Positions 17,417 to 26,527 of a stretch of DNA of 64,000 nucleotides are shown one piece after another (the stretch's first letter is position 1; each line of letters starts with the position of its first letter). The translations under genes and the position numbers were made by a program. The notes under the pieces were generated by a model. That model was given only the letters and a program-made list of their open reading frames with translations. It had not been told where the DNA came from and searched no databases. The stretch covers positions 62,001 through 126,000 of the forward strand of contig BMUD01000014.1 of NCBI GenBank assembly GCA_014650015.1, written 5' to 3'. The stretch is from Streptomyces griseoloalbus (GTDB lineage Bacteria > Actinomycetota > Actinomycetes > Streptomycetales > Streptomycetaceae).

Positions 17417-19801
17417 GTGGTGGATCAGCTGACGCAGCACGATCCGCGGCGTATCGGGCCGTTCGAGGTGCTGGGACGGCTGGGAGCCGGCGGCATGGGG
17501 CTGGTCTATCTCGCGCGCTCGGCGTCCGGACGGCGTGTGGCGATCAAGACCGTCCGGACCGAACTGGCCGAGGACCAGCTCTTCCGCGTCCGCTTCACGC
17601 GCGAGGTGGAGGCGGCCCGCGCGGTCTCCGGCTTCTACACGGCGGCCGTCGTGGACGCCGATCCGCGCGCGGCCGTGCCGTGGCTGGCCACCGCGTACGT
17701 GCCCGCGCCCTCCCTCGAGGAGATAGTGAACGAGTGCGGGCCGCTCCCGGCCCAGGCGGTGCGCTGGCTCGCGGCGGGCGTCGCGGAGGCGCTGCAGTCG
17801 ATCCACGGCGCCGGGCTGGTCCACCGCGACCTGAAACCCTCCAACGTCCTCGTCGTCGAGGACGGCCCCCGGGTGATCGACTTCGGTATCGCCTCCGGTG
17901 TGTCGAACACGCGTTTGACGATGACCAACGTCGCCGTCGGCACCCCCGCCTACATGTCCCCGGAGCAGGCCAAGGACTCCCGCAGCGTCACCGGCGCGAG
18001 TGATGTGTTCTCGCTGGGCTCGATGCTGGTCTTCGCCGCCACGGGGCACCCGCCCTTCCACGGCGCCAACCCCGTCGAGACCGTCTTCATGCTGCTGCGC
18101 GAGGGCCCCGACCTCGACGGCCTCCCGGACGAGCTGCGTCCGCTCATCGAGGCCTGCATGCAGATGGAGGCGACGGCCCGGCCCAACCCCGCCGACCTCC
18201 AGGCCCAGCTCGCCCCGCACCTCTTCGGCTCCGGATCCGACGACAGCGGTACGGCCTCGGCCTGGCTGCCCGAGCGGGCGGTGAGCCTGATCGAGGCGCG
18301 CCGGGGCGGCCGGCCGGCCCCCAGGCCCGCCGGAGCGGGCCGCAGCGCCGGCGGCGCCCGTCCCCCCGTGCCTCCGCCGCCGCCGCACGACCCCGTCGTC
18401 CCGCCGCCGCCCCCGTCCATGCCCGCACCCGTGGGCGCGGGCGTGGGCGCCCCCGCGGGCACCCCCGACACCGGTCCGGTACGCCTGGCGGGTGCGGCGG
18501 TGCCCATCGGGCCCGGCCCGCGCGTCGCCGACACGCGCGCGGCCGCCGTCAAGGCACCCCCGCCGGCGGCCGCCCTGGCCGCCACCTGGTCCAAGCCGCG
18601 CCCCGGCGTCAACGGCGCCGACCCGGCCGTACCGGCGCCGGCCGCGCCCACCGTGCCGCCGGAGCAGCCCGGGGGCTGGCGCCCGTGGCGTTTCCGCATG
18701 TCCAACGACGTCTGGGGCACCCCGTCCGTCGACGGCGACCTGGTCTACGTCACCTCCTTCGAGGTGCACGCCCTGGACGTCGCCACCGGCCGGCGCCGCT
18801 TCAAGACCCGGGACGTCGCCTGGTCGATGGCGGTCGCCGACGGCCGTATCCACGCCTCCGACGGCCCCACCCTGTTCGCCCTGGACGCCCGTGAGGGCGG
18901 CGACCTGTGGCGGCTGTCCACGGACGCCTGGGTGTACGCCCTCAAGGCCGACCGCGGCACCGTCGTCACCGGTACGCGCGGGGGCGGCGTCCAGGCGTGG
19001 GAGGCGTCCACCGGGCAGAAGCTGTGGGAGGTCACCGGCTGCCAGACCGACTTCGAGTCCCCGGAGGCGGGCCCGGCCGTCCACGACGGCACCGTCTACG
19101 TGTGGCAGGACGCCCGCCTGCGCGCCCTGGACGCGCGCACCGGCGACGAGCGCTGGTCGTACCCCATCGGCGACGCGGCCTCCTGCGGCGGCGTCCCGGT
19201 CCGCCTCACCCACGCCCCCGACGGCCACGTCTACGTCTGTGCCGGCACCCGCGTCCTCGCGCTGGACATCGCCGGCGGCCATGTGCGCTGGCACTTCGAG
19301 GCGCCGGCGGTCTTCCTCGCCCCGCCCGCCTTCGTCCCCGGCCCGGCCGTCACCGGCGGCGGCATCTACCTCGCCGACTACCTCGGCACGGTCTACGCCC
19401 TCGACGCCACCGACGGCCGCGACCGCTGGCGCATCGCCACCGAGTCCCGCGCCTCCATCGAGCCGGTCCTGGTCGCCGCCGGCCATGTCCACGTGGGCAG
19501 CGGCAAGGGCCTGTACACCCTGGACGCGGTCACCGGCACGCCCAAGTGGCGCTTCCAGTCGGGCGGCGACATCGTGGGCGCTCCCACGGTCGCCGAGGGC
19601 CGCATCCACTTCGGCTCCAGCGACCACCTGCTGTACACCCTGAAGGCCGACGACGGCCGCCTGCGCTGGAAGCTGGCGACCGGCGGCGAGATCACCGGCT
19701 CCCCGGTGGTGCGGGACGGCGTGGTGTACGCGTGCAGCAAGGACCGCTGTGTGTACGCGCTGGACGCGGAGAAGGGGACGGGCACGGCGCGCACGAGCTA
19801 A
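17417..19801 (+). CDS. afsK: serine/threonine protein kinase AfsK with C-terminal PQQ-type beta-propeller
   Basis: 794 aa from GTG 17417 (GGGAGG at 17401-17406). With this start the catalytic lysine is Lys44 (RRVAIKTV) and the activation-loop threonine is Thr168 (NTRLTMTNV), the numbers reported for S. coelicolor AfsK, which supports the start. The kinase domain spans 16-275 with the G-loop [15 protein letters not shown] and DFGIAS. A Pro-rich linker (about 300-420) precedes PQQ-like propeller repeats ([15 protein letters not shown] onwards). AfsK autophosphorylates and phosphorylates AfsR, raising antibiotic production; it also acts at hyphal tips. No strong transmembrane helix is visible. 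Confidence 0.97.
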   Translation: MVDQLTQHDPRRIGPFEVLGRLGAGGMGLVYLARSASGRRVAIKTVRTELAEDQLFRVRFTREVEAARAVSGFYTAAVVDADPRAAVPWLATAYVPAPSLEEIVNECGPLPAQAVRWLAAGVAEALQSIHGAGLVHRDLKPSNVLVVEDGPRVIDFGIASGVSNTRLTMTNVAVGTPAYMSPEQAKDSRSVTGASDVFSLGSMLVFAATGHPPFHGANPVETVFMLLREGPDLDGLPDELRPLIEACMQMEATARPNPADLQAQLAPHLFGSGSDDSGTASAWLPERAVSLIEARRGGRPAPRPAGAGRSAGGARPPVPPPPPHDPVVPPPPPSMPAPVGAGVGAPAGTPDTGPVRLAGAAVPIGPGPRVADTRAAAVKAPPPAAALAATWSKPRPGVNGADPAVPAPAAPTVPPEQPGGWRPWRFRMSNDVWGTPSVDGDLVYVTSFEVHALDVATGRRRFKTRDVAWSMAVADGRIHASDGPTLFALDAREGGDLWRLSTDAWVYALKADRGTVVTGTRGGGVQAWEASTGQKLWEVTGCQTDFESPEAGPAVHDGTVYVWQDARLRALDARTGDERWSYPIGDAASCGGVPVRLTHAPDGHVYVCAGTRVLALDIAGGHVRWHFEAPAVFLAPPAFVPGPAVTGGGIYLADYLGTVYALDATDGRDRWRIATESRASIEPVLVAAGHVHVGSGKGLYTLDAVTGTPKWRFQSGGDIVGAPTVAEGRIHFGSSDHLLYTLKADDGRLRWKLATGGEITGSPVVRDGVVYACSKDRCVYALDAEKGTGTARTS

Positions 19802-20030
19802 GCACCCAGCACGCGTGTCACCAACGTCCCGGGACAGCACACCTGGGCGCGGTGCGGACGGCCGTCGTGCGGGACGGCCGTCGTGCCGGTGCGCGGAAGG
19901 GGTGCCGGACGGCGGCCGCCGCTGCGGGGAGCGGCTCGCTCGCCGCTCTCACCGCAGACGCTACGCCGGGTACGCGACGGTCGCCACGTAGTGACATGCT
20001 CGTGACACGAAGATCGCTAGGCTGTCGGGC

Positions 20031-20546
20031 ATGATTCCTCGGGGGAACACACTCAGGCTCACAGCGGTCTCGGCACTCGTCGTCCTCACCCTCACCGGCT
20101 TCTCGACCGGCCGGGGCGGCAGCGGCGGCGGCGACGGGTCGGGCGGCGGCGGGTGCAGCAGCTCCGGCCAGAACCACGACTCGTCGAGTTCCGGAGGCTC
20201 GCACCACGATTACGACGACGACGACTACGACGACACGGGCAGCGGCGACGCCGGTGCGGACGCGTCGTCGCCCGATCTGGGCGCCACGGTGGAACTGGTG
20301 AGCTGCGCCTCGCAGACGGCCCCGTACGCGACCGTCGAGGTCAGCAACCCCAACACCGCCTCCGGCTCCTTCACCGTCACCGTGACCTTCGTGGACGCCT
20401 CCGGTACGGAGGTCACCGCCCCGGCGGAGGACGTCTTCGTGCCGGGCGGCGACACGGTGACGGCCCGGGTGGAGATCGGCGACAGCCAACTCGTCCCCCG
20501 GGTGGCCGACTGCGACCCGGACCCGTACGCTCCGCCCGCTGCCTGA
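20031..20546 (+). CDS. small secreted protein with Gly/Ser/Asp-rich linker
   Basis: 171 aa. A signal-like N-terminus (about residues 8-26, hydrophobic LTAVSALVVLTLTGFSTG) has no lipobox cysteine, so it is secreted or signal-anchored. A disordered Gly/Ser/His/Asp stretch (about 28-80, including a run of Asp and Tyr) is followed by a beta-rich domain resembling an Ig-like/FxLYD fold (ATVELVSCASQ ... VEVSNPNTASGSFTVTVTF) with two cysteines that could pair. It lies between afsK and the convergent afsS, as a small gene does in S. coelicolor. Function unknown. Confidence 0.75.
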   Translation: MIPRGNTLRLTAVSALVVLTLTGFSTGRGGSGGGDGSGGGGCSSSGQNHDSSSSGGSHHDYDDDDYDDTGSGDAGADASSPDLGATVELVSCASQTAPYATVEVSNPNTASGSFTVTVTFVDASGTEVTAPAEDVFVPGGDTVTARVEIGDSQLVPRVADCDPDPYAPPAA

Positions 20547-20637
20547 CCAAGGACCGCCGGAAGACCCGCGGACACACGTCGGCCGCGGCGGCTCCCCCTC
20601 CGCGCCGCCGCGGCCGATCCCCGTGTGAGAAGGACGG

Positions 20638-20826
20638 CTACTTGCCGCCGTCGAGGTCGAGGGCCGGCGGGGCCGGCATGCTGTTGTCCAGCGTGGTGAT
20701 GGCCTCACCCTTGGCCGGTTCGCTCGGCATGCTGTTGTCCAGCGTCGCGGCGTCCCCGTCCGCCGGCGGCGTGGGCATGCTGTTGTCCTGCGTGGTGGCG
20801 TCCGCGTCCTTCTTCGTGTCGCTCAT
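20638..20826 (-). CDS. afsS: AfsS (AfsR2), small pleiotropic activator of secondary metabolism
   Basis: 62 aa. Three copies of a repeat with the core T[QL]DNSMPxxP (residues about 12-21, 33-42, 46-55) are the hallmark of AfsS/AfsR2; the S. coelicolor protein is 63 aa. It is the direct target of AfsR and raises antibiotic production through pathway regulators; its biochemical mode is unresolved. AGGAAG lies eight bases before the ATG. It follows afsR on the same strand, with its own promoter region containing an AfsR-box-like repeat and a strong leader hairpin. Confidence 0.95.
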   Translation of the reverse strand: MSDTKKDADATTQDNSMPTPPADGDAATLDNSMPSEPAKGEAITTLDNSMPAPPALDLDGGK

Positions 20827-20863
20827 CGACTTGACTTCCTGTGGTCGTAACGAGTCGGTCGGG

Positions 20864-20899
20864 CCCGTCCGGTAGCTCCCCCGAGGGCTACCGGACGGG
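20864..20899 (-). promoter_or_regulatory. 13-bp perfect hairpin between the AfsR box and the afsS start codon
   Basis: 20864-20876 and 20887-20899 are perfectly complementary over 13 bp with a 10-nt loop. The hairpin sits 38 bp before the afsS ATG and about 92 bp after the AfsR-box repeat. If afsS transcription starts 30-60 bp downstream of that repeat, the hairpin is in the 5' leader. There is no U-run. It could end afsR read-through, act as an attenuator or stabilise the mRNA. Confidence 0.7.
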
Positions 20900-20990
20900 T
20901 GTTCGGAGCCGCACATCACCGGTCCGGCCCCGGTCGGACTGCCTGCCCCCCGACGCGACGGTCCGACTGGTTCGAGAGTGCCGGGTGCCG

Positions 20991-21008
20991 ATAAACGAAT
21001 GCTGAACG
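20991..21008 (-). promoter_or_regulatory. AfsR/PHO-box-like direct repeat in the afsS promoter
   Basis: On the - strand, CGTTCA (21008-21003) and CGTTTA (20997-20992) repeat with an 11-bp period. AfsR and PhoP both recognise 11-bp-period GTTCA-type direct repeats and compete at the afsS promoter in S. coelicolor. The repeat lies about 165 bp upstream of the afsS ATG and 32 bp after the afsR stop codon. Assignment is by form and position. Confidence 0.75.
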
Positions 21009-21039
21009 TCCGCGCGTGCCGCGTGCGCAGGCGGCTCCC

Positions 21040-23997
21040 TCACGCCGCCGTCGTGCCCTTCAGCAGGTTGCGGATCTCGCCGGCTTCGGCGACGCCGCAC
21101 TGTTCGTACAGGTTGAGGGCCTCCTGCCAGCAGGCCTTGGCCCGGTCCGCCTGGCCGAGTTCGGACAGTGCCCGGCCCAGGAGGGCCACGACGTTCCCCC
21201 GCATCCTGTCCCCGCCGACGCAGCCCAGCGCAAGGGCCTGCTCGGCGTGTTGAGCGGCCTGCGCGGGGCGAGCGGCACCGAGATGCACCTCGGCCATCCG
21301 GAAGTGGGTGTTGCCCACCCAGAGTCGCTGGCGGTGCTCGGTGAAGATGCCCTGGGCGTCGACGAACTGGCTCAGGGCCTCGGCGTGACGGTTGGCCTTG
21401 GCCAGGGCCAGGCCGAGGGCGAAGTGGGCGCTGGCGCGCCGCATGGGCCTGCCCAGCTCCGAGTGGACGGCGAGACTGTGCCGAGCGATGGAGACGGCCG
21501 TGGAGACGTTGCCCAACCCCAGGTAGGCCCGGGAGAGATTGGCGAGCGTGACGGCCTCACCGAGCCGGTTGCCGGCGATGCGGTGTCCCTCGATCGCCTG
21601 GTTGAAGAAGGACTCGCCGTCGGCATAGCGACTTTGGTGCAGGCAGATGAGTCCCCGGTCGTTGGCGACCCAGCTGACCGCGGTCGCGTCCCGCACCGAG
21701 GCCGCCAGCTCCATGGCCCGGTGCGCCTGCTCCTCGGCCTGCTGGATACGGCCGTAGACCAGGAGGACGTTGGTGAGCGTGGTCCGCGCCCTTCCCTCCG
21801 CGCGGGCGTCGCCGGAGTCCCGCGCCGCAGCGCACATCGCCCGGGCCGTCGTCTCGTACTGGTGCGAGTTGGCCCCCGACTCGGTCAGATCCTTGGCCGC
21901 CCACAGAAGATCCACCGCCCGCCGCAGCCGATCGGTGCCCGCGGCCTGCTGCACGCAGGCCAGCAGGGGTGACGCTTCGCTGTACAGCCAGTCCAGAGCC
22001 GCGGACCCGTTGGCGAAGCGCAGCCCCGGATACTCGGTGAGTTCCAGGTCGTCCACCAACCGGTCCCCCGGCCGCTCGATCGCGTACACGCCCGCCGCCG
22101 TGGCCAGGTAGAAGTCCAGCACCCGCGACAGCGCCGCCTCCCGTTCGGCGGGCGGCTGTTCGTCGCGTTCGGCGCACGCACGCGCGTAGAGCCGCACCAA
22201 ATCGTGGAGGCGGTAGCGGCCGGGGGCCGCCGACTCCAGCAGCGACGTGTCCACCAGGGACTCCAGCACGTCCTCGGTGTCCTCCGGCGGCAGGTCCAGC
22301 ACCGCCGCCGCCGCAGCCACGGAGATGTCCGGGCCGTCCGCCAGTCCCAGCAGGCGGAACGCCCGGGCCTGGGCGGGCTCCAACTGTCCGTAGCCCAGCT
22401 CGAACGTCGCCTTGACCGCGAGGTCGCCCGCCTGGAGTTCGTCCAGACGACGGCGTTCGTCGGCCAGCTTGGCGGCCAGCACGGACACCGTCCACGTCCT
22501 GCGCGCCGCCAGTCTGGACGCCGCGATCCTGATCGCCAGCGGCAGGAAGCCGCAGGCCGCCACCACGTCCAGCGCGGCCTCGCGTTCCGAGCCCACCCGT
22601 TCCTCGCCGACGATCCTCGTGAACAGGGCCAGCGCCTCGTCCGGCGACATCACGTCCAGGTCGACCAGGTGGGCGCCGGCCAGGTCCACCATCCGGACCC
22701 GGGAGGTCACCAGCGCCGCGCAGCCCGCCGTCCCGGGCAGCAGGGGGCGTACCTGCGCCGCGTCGCGCGCGTTGTCCAGCAGCACCAGGACCCTGCGGCC
22801 GTCCAGCACGGAGCGGTACAGCGCCGCCCGTTCCTCCAGCGAGTCCGGGATCGCCGAGTCCGCCGTGCCCAGGGCGCGCAGGAAGGAGCCCAGGACCGTC
22901 TCCGGTTCCGCCGACCGGGCGCCGGCGCCCTGGAGGTCGACGTACAGCTGGCCGTCGGGGAAGGCGGTCCGTGCCTGGTGGGCCACGTGCACCGCGAGGG
23001 TCGTCTTGCCGACGCCGCCGATGCCGGCCAGCGCCGACACCGCCATCACCTGCCCCTCGGCGCCGGACGCCGACGCGAGTACCTCGCTCAGATCCCGTAC
23101 GAAGGACACCCGGCCCGTGAAGTCCGGCACGGTCGCCGGGAGTTGCGCCGGGCGGACCTGGACCGCCACCGGTTCCGCCATCGGGGCGGAGGGCTCCGCC
23201 AGGCCCGGGTCGGCCCGCAGGATGCGCTGCTGGAGCTCCTGGAGTCCGGGGCGCGGGTCCACGCCCAGTTCGTCGGCGAGCAGACGGCGCGTGTCCGCGT
23301 ACACCGCCAGCGCCTCCGCCTGGCGTCCGCTGCGGTACAGGGCCAGCATCAGCAGCTCGCGCAGGCGCTCCCGCAGGGGGTGCGCGGCCGTCAGCGCCGT
23401 CAGCTCCGAGACCGCCTCCGCGTGGCAGCCCTGCTCCAGGTCCATGTCCAGGCGGGTCTCCAGCAGTTGGAGCCGCCACTCCTCCAGGCGCACCCGCTGG
23501 GCCTCCGCGTACGGCCCCGGCACCCCGGCCAGCGTCTCGCCGTCCCACTGGGACAGCGCCCGGTTCAGCACGTCGCGCGCGTGACACAGGTCCCCGGTGT
23601 TCCGCGCCTTCTCCGCCTGTGCCGCCCGCTCCTGCGCGACCGCGAGATCCAGCGCCCCCTCGCCGAGCCCGCGCACCGCGTAGCCGCCGGACTCGCTGAC
23701 CAGGACGCCGGGATCCAGCACCTTCCGCAGCCGCGAGGCGTACGTACGGACCGCCGCCAGCGCCTGGGACGGCGGCTCCTCGCCCCACAGCGCGTCGATC
23801 AGCTCGGCCGCCGTGGCCGTACGGCCCTCGCGCAGTAACAGGGCGGCGAGCAGCGCGCGTTGTTGCGGGCTGCCGGTGGCGACCGGTTCGGCGCCGCGCC
23901 AGGCACGCACCGGGCCGAGCACGCTGAAGCGCAGTGCCTCCGGCTCCGGCGAGGAGCCGGGACGCCGCTGCTCCGGTACCCGCGGCACACCGTCCAT
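21040..23997 (-). CDS. afsR: AfsR, SARP-type transcriptional regulator with NB-ARC ATPase and TPR domains
   Basis: 985 aa (S. coelicolor AfsR is 993). Domains: OmpR-type winged HTH (about residues 22-112), bacterial transcriptional-activation domain (about 118-265), NB-ARC ATPase (about 290-600) with Walker A GIGGVGKTT at 325-333 and Walker B RVLVLLDNARD near 402-412, and C-terminal TPR repeats (about 680-980). AfsR is phosphorylated by AfsK and other kinases, which increases DNA binding, and it activates afsS using ATP hydrolysis. The ATG at 23997 gives the known N-terminus MDGxPRVPEQRR. Confidence 0.97.
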   Translation of the reverse strand: MDGVPRVPEQRRPGSSPEPEALRFSVLGPVRAWRGAEPVATGSPQQRALLAALLLREGRTATAAELIDALWGEEPPSQALAAVRTYASRLRKVLDPGVLVSESGGYAVRGLGEGALDLAVAQERAAQAEKARNTGDLCHARDVLNRALSQWDGETLAGVPGPYAEAQRVRLEEWRLQLLETRLDMDLEQGCHAEAVSELTALTAAHPLRERLRELLMLALYRSGRQAEALAVYADTRRLLADELGVDPRPGLQELQQRILRADPGLAEPSAPMAEPVAVQVRPAQLPATVPDFTGRVSFVRDLSEVLASASGAEGQVMAVSALAGIGGVGKTTLAVHVAHQARTAFPDGQLYVDLQGAGARSAEPETVLGSFLRALGTADSAIPDSLEERAALYRSVLDGRRVLVLLDNARDAAQVRPLLPGTAGCAALVTSRVRMVDLAGAHLVDLDVMSPDEALALFTRIVGEERVGSEREAALDVVAACGFLPLAIRIAASRLAARRTWTVSVLAAKLADERRRLDELQAGDLAVKATFELGYGQLEPAQARAFRLLGLADGPDISVAAAAAVLDLPPEDTEDVLESLVDTSLLESAAPGRYRLHDLVRLYARACAERDEQPPAEREAALSRVLDFYLATAAGVYAIERPGDRLVDDLELTEYPGLRFANGSAALDWLYSEASPLLACVQQAAGTDRLRRAVDLLWAAKDLTESGANSHQYETTARAMCAAARDSGDARAEGRARTTLTNVLLVYGRIQQAEEQAHRAMELAASVRDATAVSWVANDRGLICLHQSRYADGESFFNQAIEGHRIAGNRLGEAVTLANLSRAYLGLGNVSTAVSIARHSLAVHSELGRPMRRASAHFALGLALAKANRHAEALSQFVDAQGIFTEHRQRLWVGNTHFRMAEVHLGAARPAQAAQHAEQALALGCVGGDRMRGNVVALLGRALSELGQADRAKACWQEALNLYEQCGVAEAGEIRNLLKGTTAA

Positions 23998-24123
23998 GCA
24001 GTCCCCCTATGCATCCTCAGCAACTAGGCCAGTTTGCCTTCTTCGGGCCGGACGCGTCAGCCGTGCGAGACGGCGATCACATGGGGCGCGACGGGCCGTC
24101 ACCGAGCCCACACATCTTCGCCC

Positions 24124-24519
24124 TCAGCCGTCCAGATCCACCCGCACCGTCAGCAGCCCCGCCCCGAAGGCCCGCACGGCGGCGCTGTTGAAGCGGGGCA
24201 GGGCGCGCAGCCGGGCGTGGGGATCGTCGTCGGGCAGGAGACGGGCGGTGCCGGTGTGCCAGCGGCCCCGGATGCGCACCCGCACCCGGGGGTCCGCCTT
24301 GATGTTGCGGACGTACTGCGAGCGCTCGCCGAACTCCGACACCAGCCAGAAGGCATCCCCGACCCGCCGGCCGCCCACCGGGGTGGTCCGGGGCAGGCCC
24401 GAGACCCGGCCCCTGGTCTCCAGCAGGGTCTGGAACGGCAGCCGGCGCAGGAGGGGGTTCCCGATCCGGCGCTGGAAGGCGGTGGCGGCCCGGTACTTGC
24501 GTTCGGCGCGAGAGGTCAT
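24124..24519 (-). CDS. deazaflavin (F420)-dependent nitroreductase-family protein (Ddn type)
   Basis: 131 aa, a single split-barrel of the Ddn/FDOR-A family. The F420-binding region is LETRGRVSGLPRTTPVGGRRVGDAFWLVSEFGERSQYVRNI (about residues 34-75), followed by the family's conserved NIKADPRVRVRIRGRW. It should reduce a quinone or other acceptor using F420H2. Genes for a luciferase-like F420 enzyme candidate and for FbiC lie 2-3 kb away, giving an F420-related neighbourhood. It is downstream of, and antisense to, nothing; it stands alone on the - strand between afsR and the PHP hydrolase. Confidence 0.88.
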   Translation of the reverse strand: MTSRAERKYRAATAFQRRIGNPLLRRLPFQTLLETRGRVSGLPRTTPVGGRRVGDAFWLVSEFGERSQYVRNIKADPRVRVRIRGRWHTGTARLLPDDDPHARLRALPRFNSAAVRAFGAGLLTVRVDLDG

Positions 24520-24557
24520 CGTGCGACGAGCCTACCGGCGGACCAGGGGGGAGGGGC

Positions 24558-26141
24558 CTACCGGTGGCCCAGGAAAATCGGGTTGGTGAAGGCGGCCGGA
24601 ACGCCGGGCAGCGGTCCGGCGGCGGTCTCGTGCCGCAGCTCGGCGCGCACGTAGGCGGCGTACGACGCGGTGGTCCGCCACTCCACCACCCCCGCCCCGG
24701 ACACCGGCAGTGGCGCGCTGGTGTGCAGCAGGCCCTGGTCGGTCACGAACCGGACGGTGCAGCGCGGGGCGCCGGTGACCTCCAGGCGGACGGTGACCGG
24801 GGTGTCGTTGTCCACCCGCAACCGCTCGCCGATTCCGGCGTGTTCACCGTGCCCGCCGGACGCGGTGAAGGCGAGGGAGACGTGCTGGGACTCGGCGATG
24901 TAGGAACGCCCCGCGCGGATGCCGTCCTGGATGGCCCGACGGGTCAGGTCGTCGGCGAGGACCACGGTCTGCGGGTGGCCGACGACGTCCGGGTCGCGGT
25001 GGGCGTCGCTGCCGCCCATCGCCGGGATCCAGTCGCGCCCGTCCCGCTCGTCCTTCGCCTCCCGTCCCTCCCGTCCTCCGCGTCCTCCCCGTCCTCCCCG
25101 TCCTTCCCGTCCTTGCCGCACGGACGCGACCAGCAGGGCGTCCCAGTCGGCGAGCGCCACCTCGTCGTCGGGCGTCCAGGGGCCGTTCCACACCTCCACG
25201 GCGTCCGCCTCGCCGAAACCGAACTTCCAGTTGCAGCCGATGCAGGTGGCGTGCGGATGGGCGGGGACGACCAGGCCCCCGGCGCGGCGGATCTGCCGGG
25301 CGAACCGGCCGAAGCGGTTGTCGCGGGCGCGGTAGCGCCAGTCGACGAAGGTGCCGGGATCCGTGCCGAGCGCCACGACGTGCCCGTTGCGGGTGGTGAC
25401 CTCCTCGCCCAGCAGCACCAGCAGGTCGTCCCCGGCGGCCTCGGCCCACTGGGCGTGCGCGGAGTGCGTGTTGTGCTCGGAACTGTTGATGAAGTCCAGC
25501 CCGGCCGCGCGGGCGAGCGCGGCGATCTCGGCGGGGGTGCGGCGGCCGTCGGAGTACCAGGAGTGCAGATGGCAGTCGCCCCGGTACCAGGCCCGCCCCC
25601 GCCCCGTGGCCCGCTCCGGCGGATACACCGGCCGCACCGTCTCGCCGGGCTCCCCGTAGGTCAGCGTCACGGTGATCTCGTACGACAGCCCCCGGGGGGC
25701 CACGGTGTACGGGCCGAGGACGATGTGCCAGGTGCCCTCGCGCACGGGGCCGGGGAGGTAGCCGGGGGTGGCGTCGTCGGCGCGCAGGAAGAACTCCGTG
25801 CGCGCCCCGCCCGACCAGCCACGGAAGCCCCGGCCGCCCAGCTCGATGCCGCGCTCGTCGAAGATGCCGATGTCGAGGGCGTTGCCCGTGGTGCCGGCCG
25901 GCACGGTCGGTCTGTCGTAGGAGTAGGCGACCTTGATCTCGCGTACGCCGTCGGGAACGTCGACGGGGACGTACACGAAGTCGGGGGCGCCCGGCGGGAG
26001 GGTGCCGCGCACCGTCCTCGTCTCCTGGCCGTCACGGCCCGCCGCGGAAGCGAAGCTCACGCTTCCCAACGTAAGCGCGGCGGCGGCGCCCGTCAGGAAG
26101 ACGGCGCGCCGTCCGATCCCGCTGTGGTGCTCCTCGCACAT
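24558..26141 (-). CDS. Tat-exported CehA/McbA-type PHP metallohydrolase
   Basis: 527 aa. The N-terminus carries twin arginines and a hydrophobic core (GRRAVFLTGAAAALTLG, residues about 10-26), indicating Tat export. A beta-sandwich domain (about 30-195) precedes a PHP domain (about 200-430) with the metal motifs GDCHLHSWYSDG, SSEHNTH, PAHPH and GGSDAHRDP. It is a predicted metal-dependent phosphoesterase or hydrolase. A low-complexity Arg/Gly/Glu insert (about 345-370, coordinates 25040-25115) interrupts the PHP domain before the last metal motif; it comes from a 9-bp minisatellite. GGGAG precedes the ATG. Confidence 0.85.
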   Translation of the reverse strand: MCEEHHSGIGRRAVFLTGAAAALTLGSVSFASAAGRDGQETRTVRGTLPPGAPDFVYVPVDVPDGVREIKVAYSYDRPTVPAGTTGNALDIGIFDERGIELGGRGFRGWSGGARTEFFLRADDATPGYLPGPVREGTWHIVLGPYTVAPRGLSYEITVTLTYGEPGETVRPVYPPERATGRGRAWYRGDCHLHSWYSDGRRTPAEIAALARAAGLDFINSSEHNTHSAHAQWAEAAGDDLLVLLGEEVTTRNGHVVALGTDPGTFVDWRYRARDNRFGRFARQIRRAGGLVVPAHPHATCIGCNWKFGFGEADAVEVWNGPWTPDDEVALADWDALLVASVRQGREGRGGRGGRGGREGREAKDERDGRDWIPAMGGSDAHRDPDVVGHPQTVVLADDLTRRAIQDGIRAGRSYIAESQHVSLAFTASGGHGEHAGIGERLRVDNDTPVTVRLEVTGAPRCTVRFVTDQGLLHTSAPLPVSGAGVVEWRTTASYAAYVRAELRHETAAGPLPGVPAAFTNPIFLGHR

Positions 26142-26335
26142 GCTGCTGCTCCCAGGGTGTCGGTGATGACAGGGCGTGGGTGACGCAGGGGTGGTGCGGT
26201 GCAACCTTTGTATGGAGCGGTGAACTGCCGCGTAAGGGAAGGGAACGGGCGGACACCGCCGCTCCGGCCGACTCGCCCCGCGCTGATCGGGGGCCGTCAC
26301 CCTGGGGCGGCGTGTGCGTCCGGAGCGAGCCCACG

Positions 26336-26353
26336 ATGCCGACCGGTCGGTAT
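26336..26353. promoter_or_regulatory. 18-bp TetR-operator-like palindrome
   Basis: CCGACCGGTCGG (26339-26350) is a perfect 12-bp palindrome, and the flanks extend it to 18 bp with one G/T mismatch. This form is common among TetR-family operators. It lies in the 386-bp non-coding gap between the divergent PHP hydrolase and luciferase-like genes. The same gap holds two copies of a CCGGTGGGxGTCGCCGG word (about 26398-26414 and 26434-26450). No TetR gene is adjacent. Confidence 0.5.
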
Positions 26354-26527
26354 GGACAGATGGGGTCCGCCCCGGTATTGATGAGGTGCCGCCCGTGCCG
26401 GTGGGCGTCGCCGGTACCGGGGAGGTTCGCGGTACCGGTGGGTGTCGCCGGCAGGGGCGAGCGCAGCCGGTGTCGGCGGGACCTCGCCGGTATCGACGAG
26501 TCGTCGTCCGCGTACGAAAGGCCGTCC

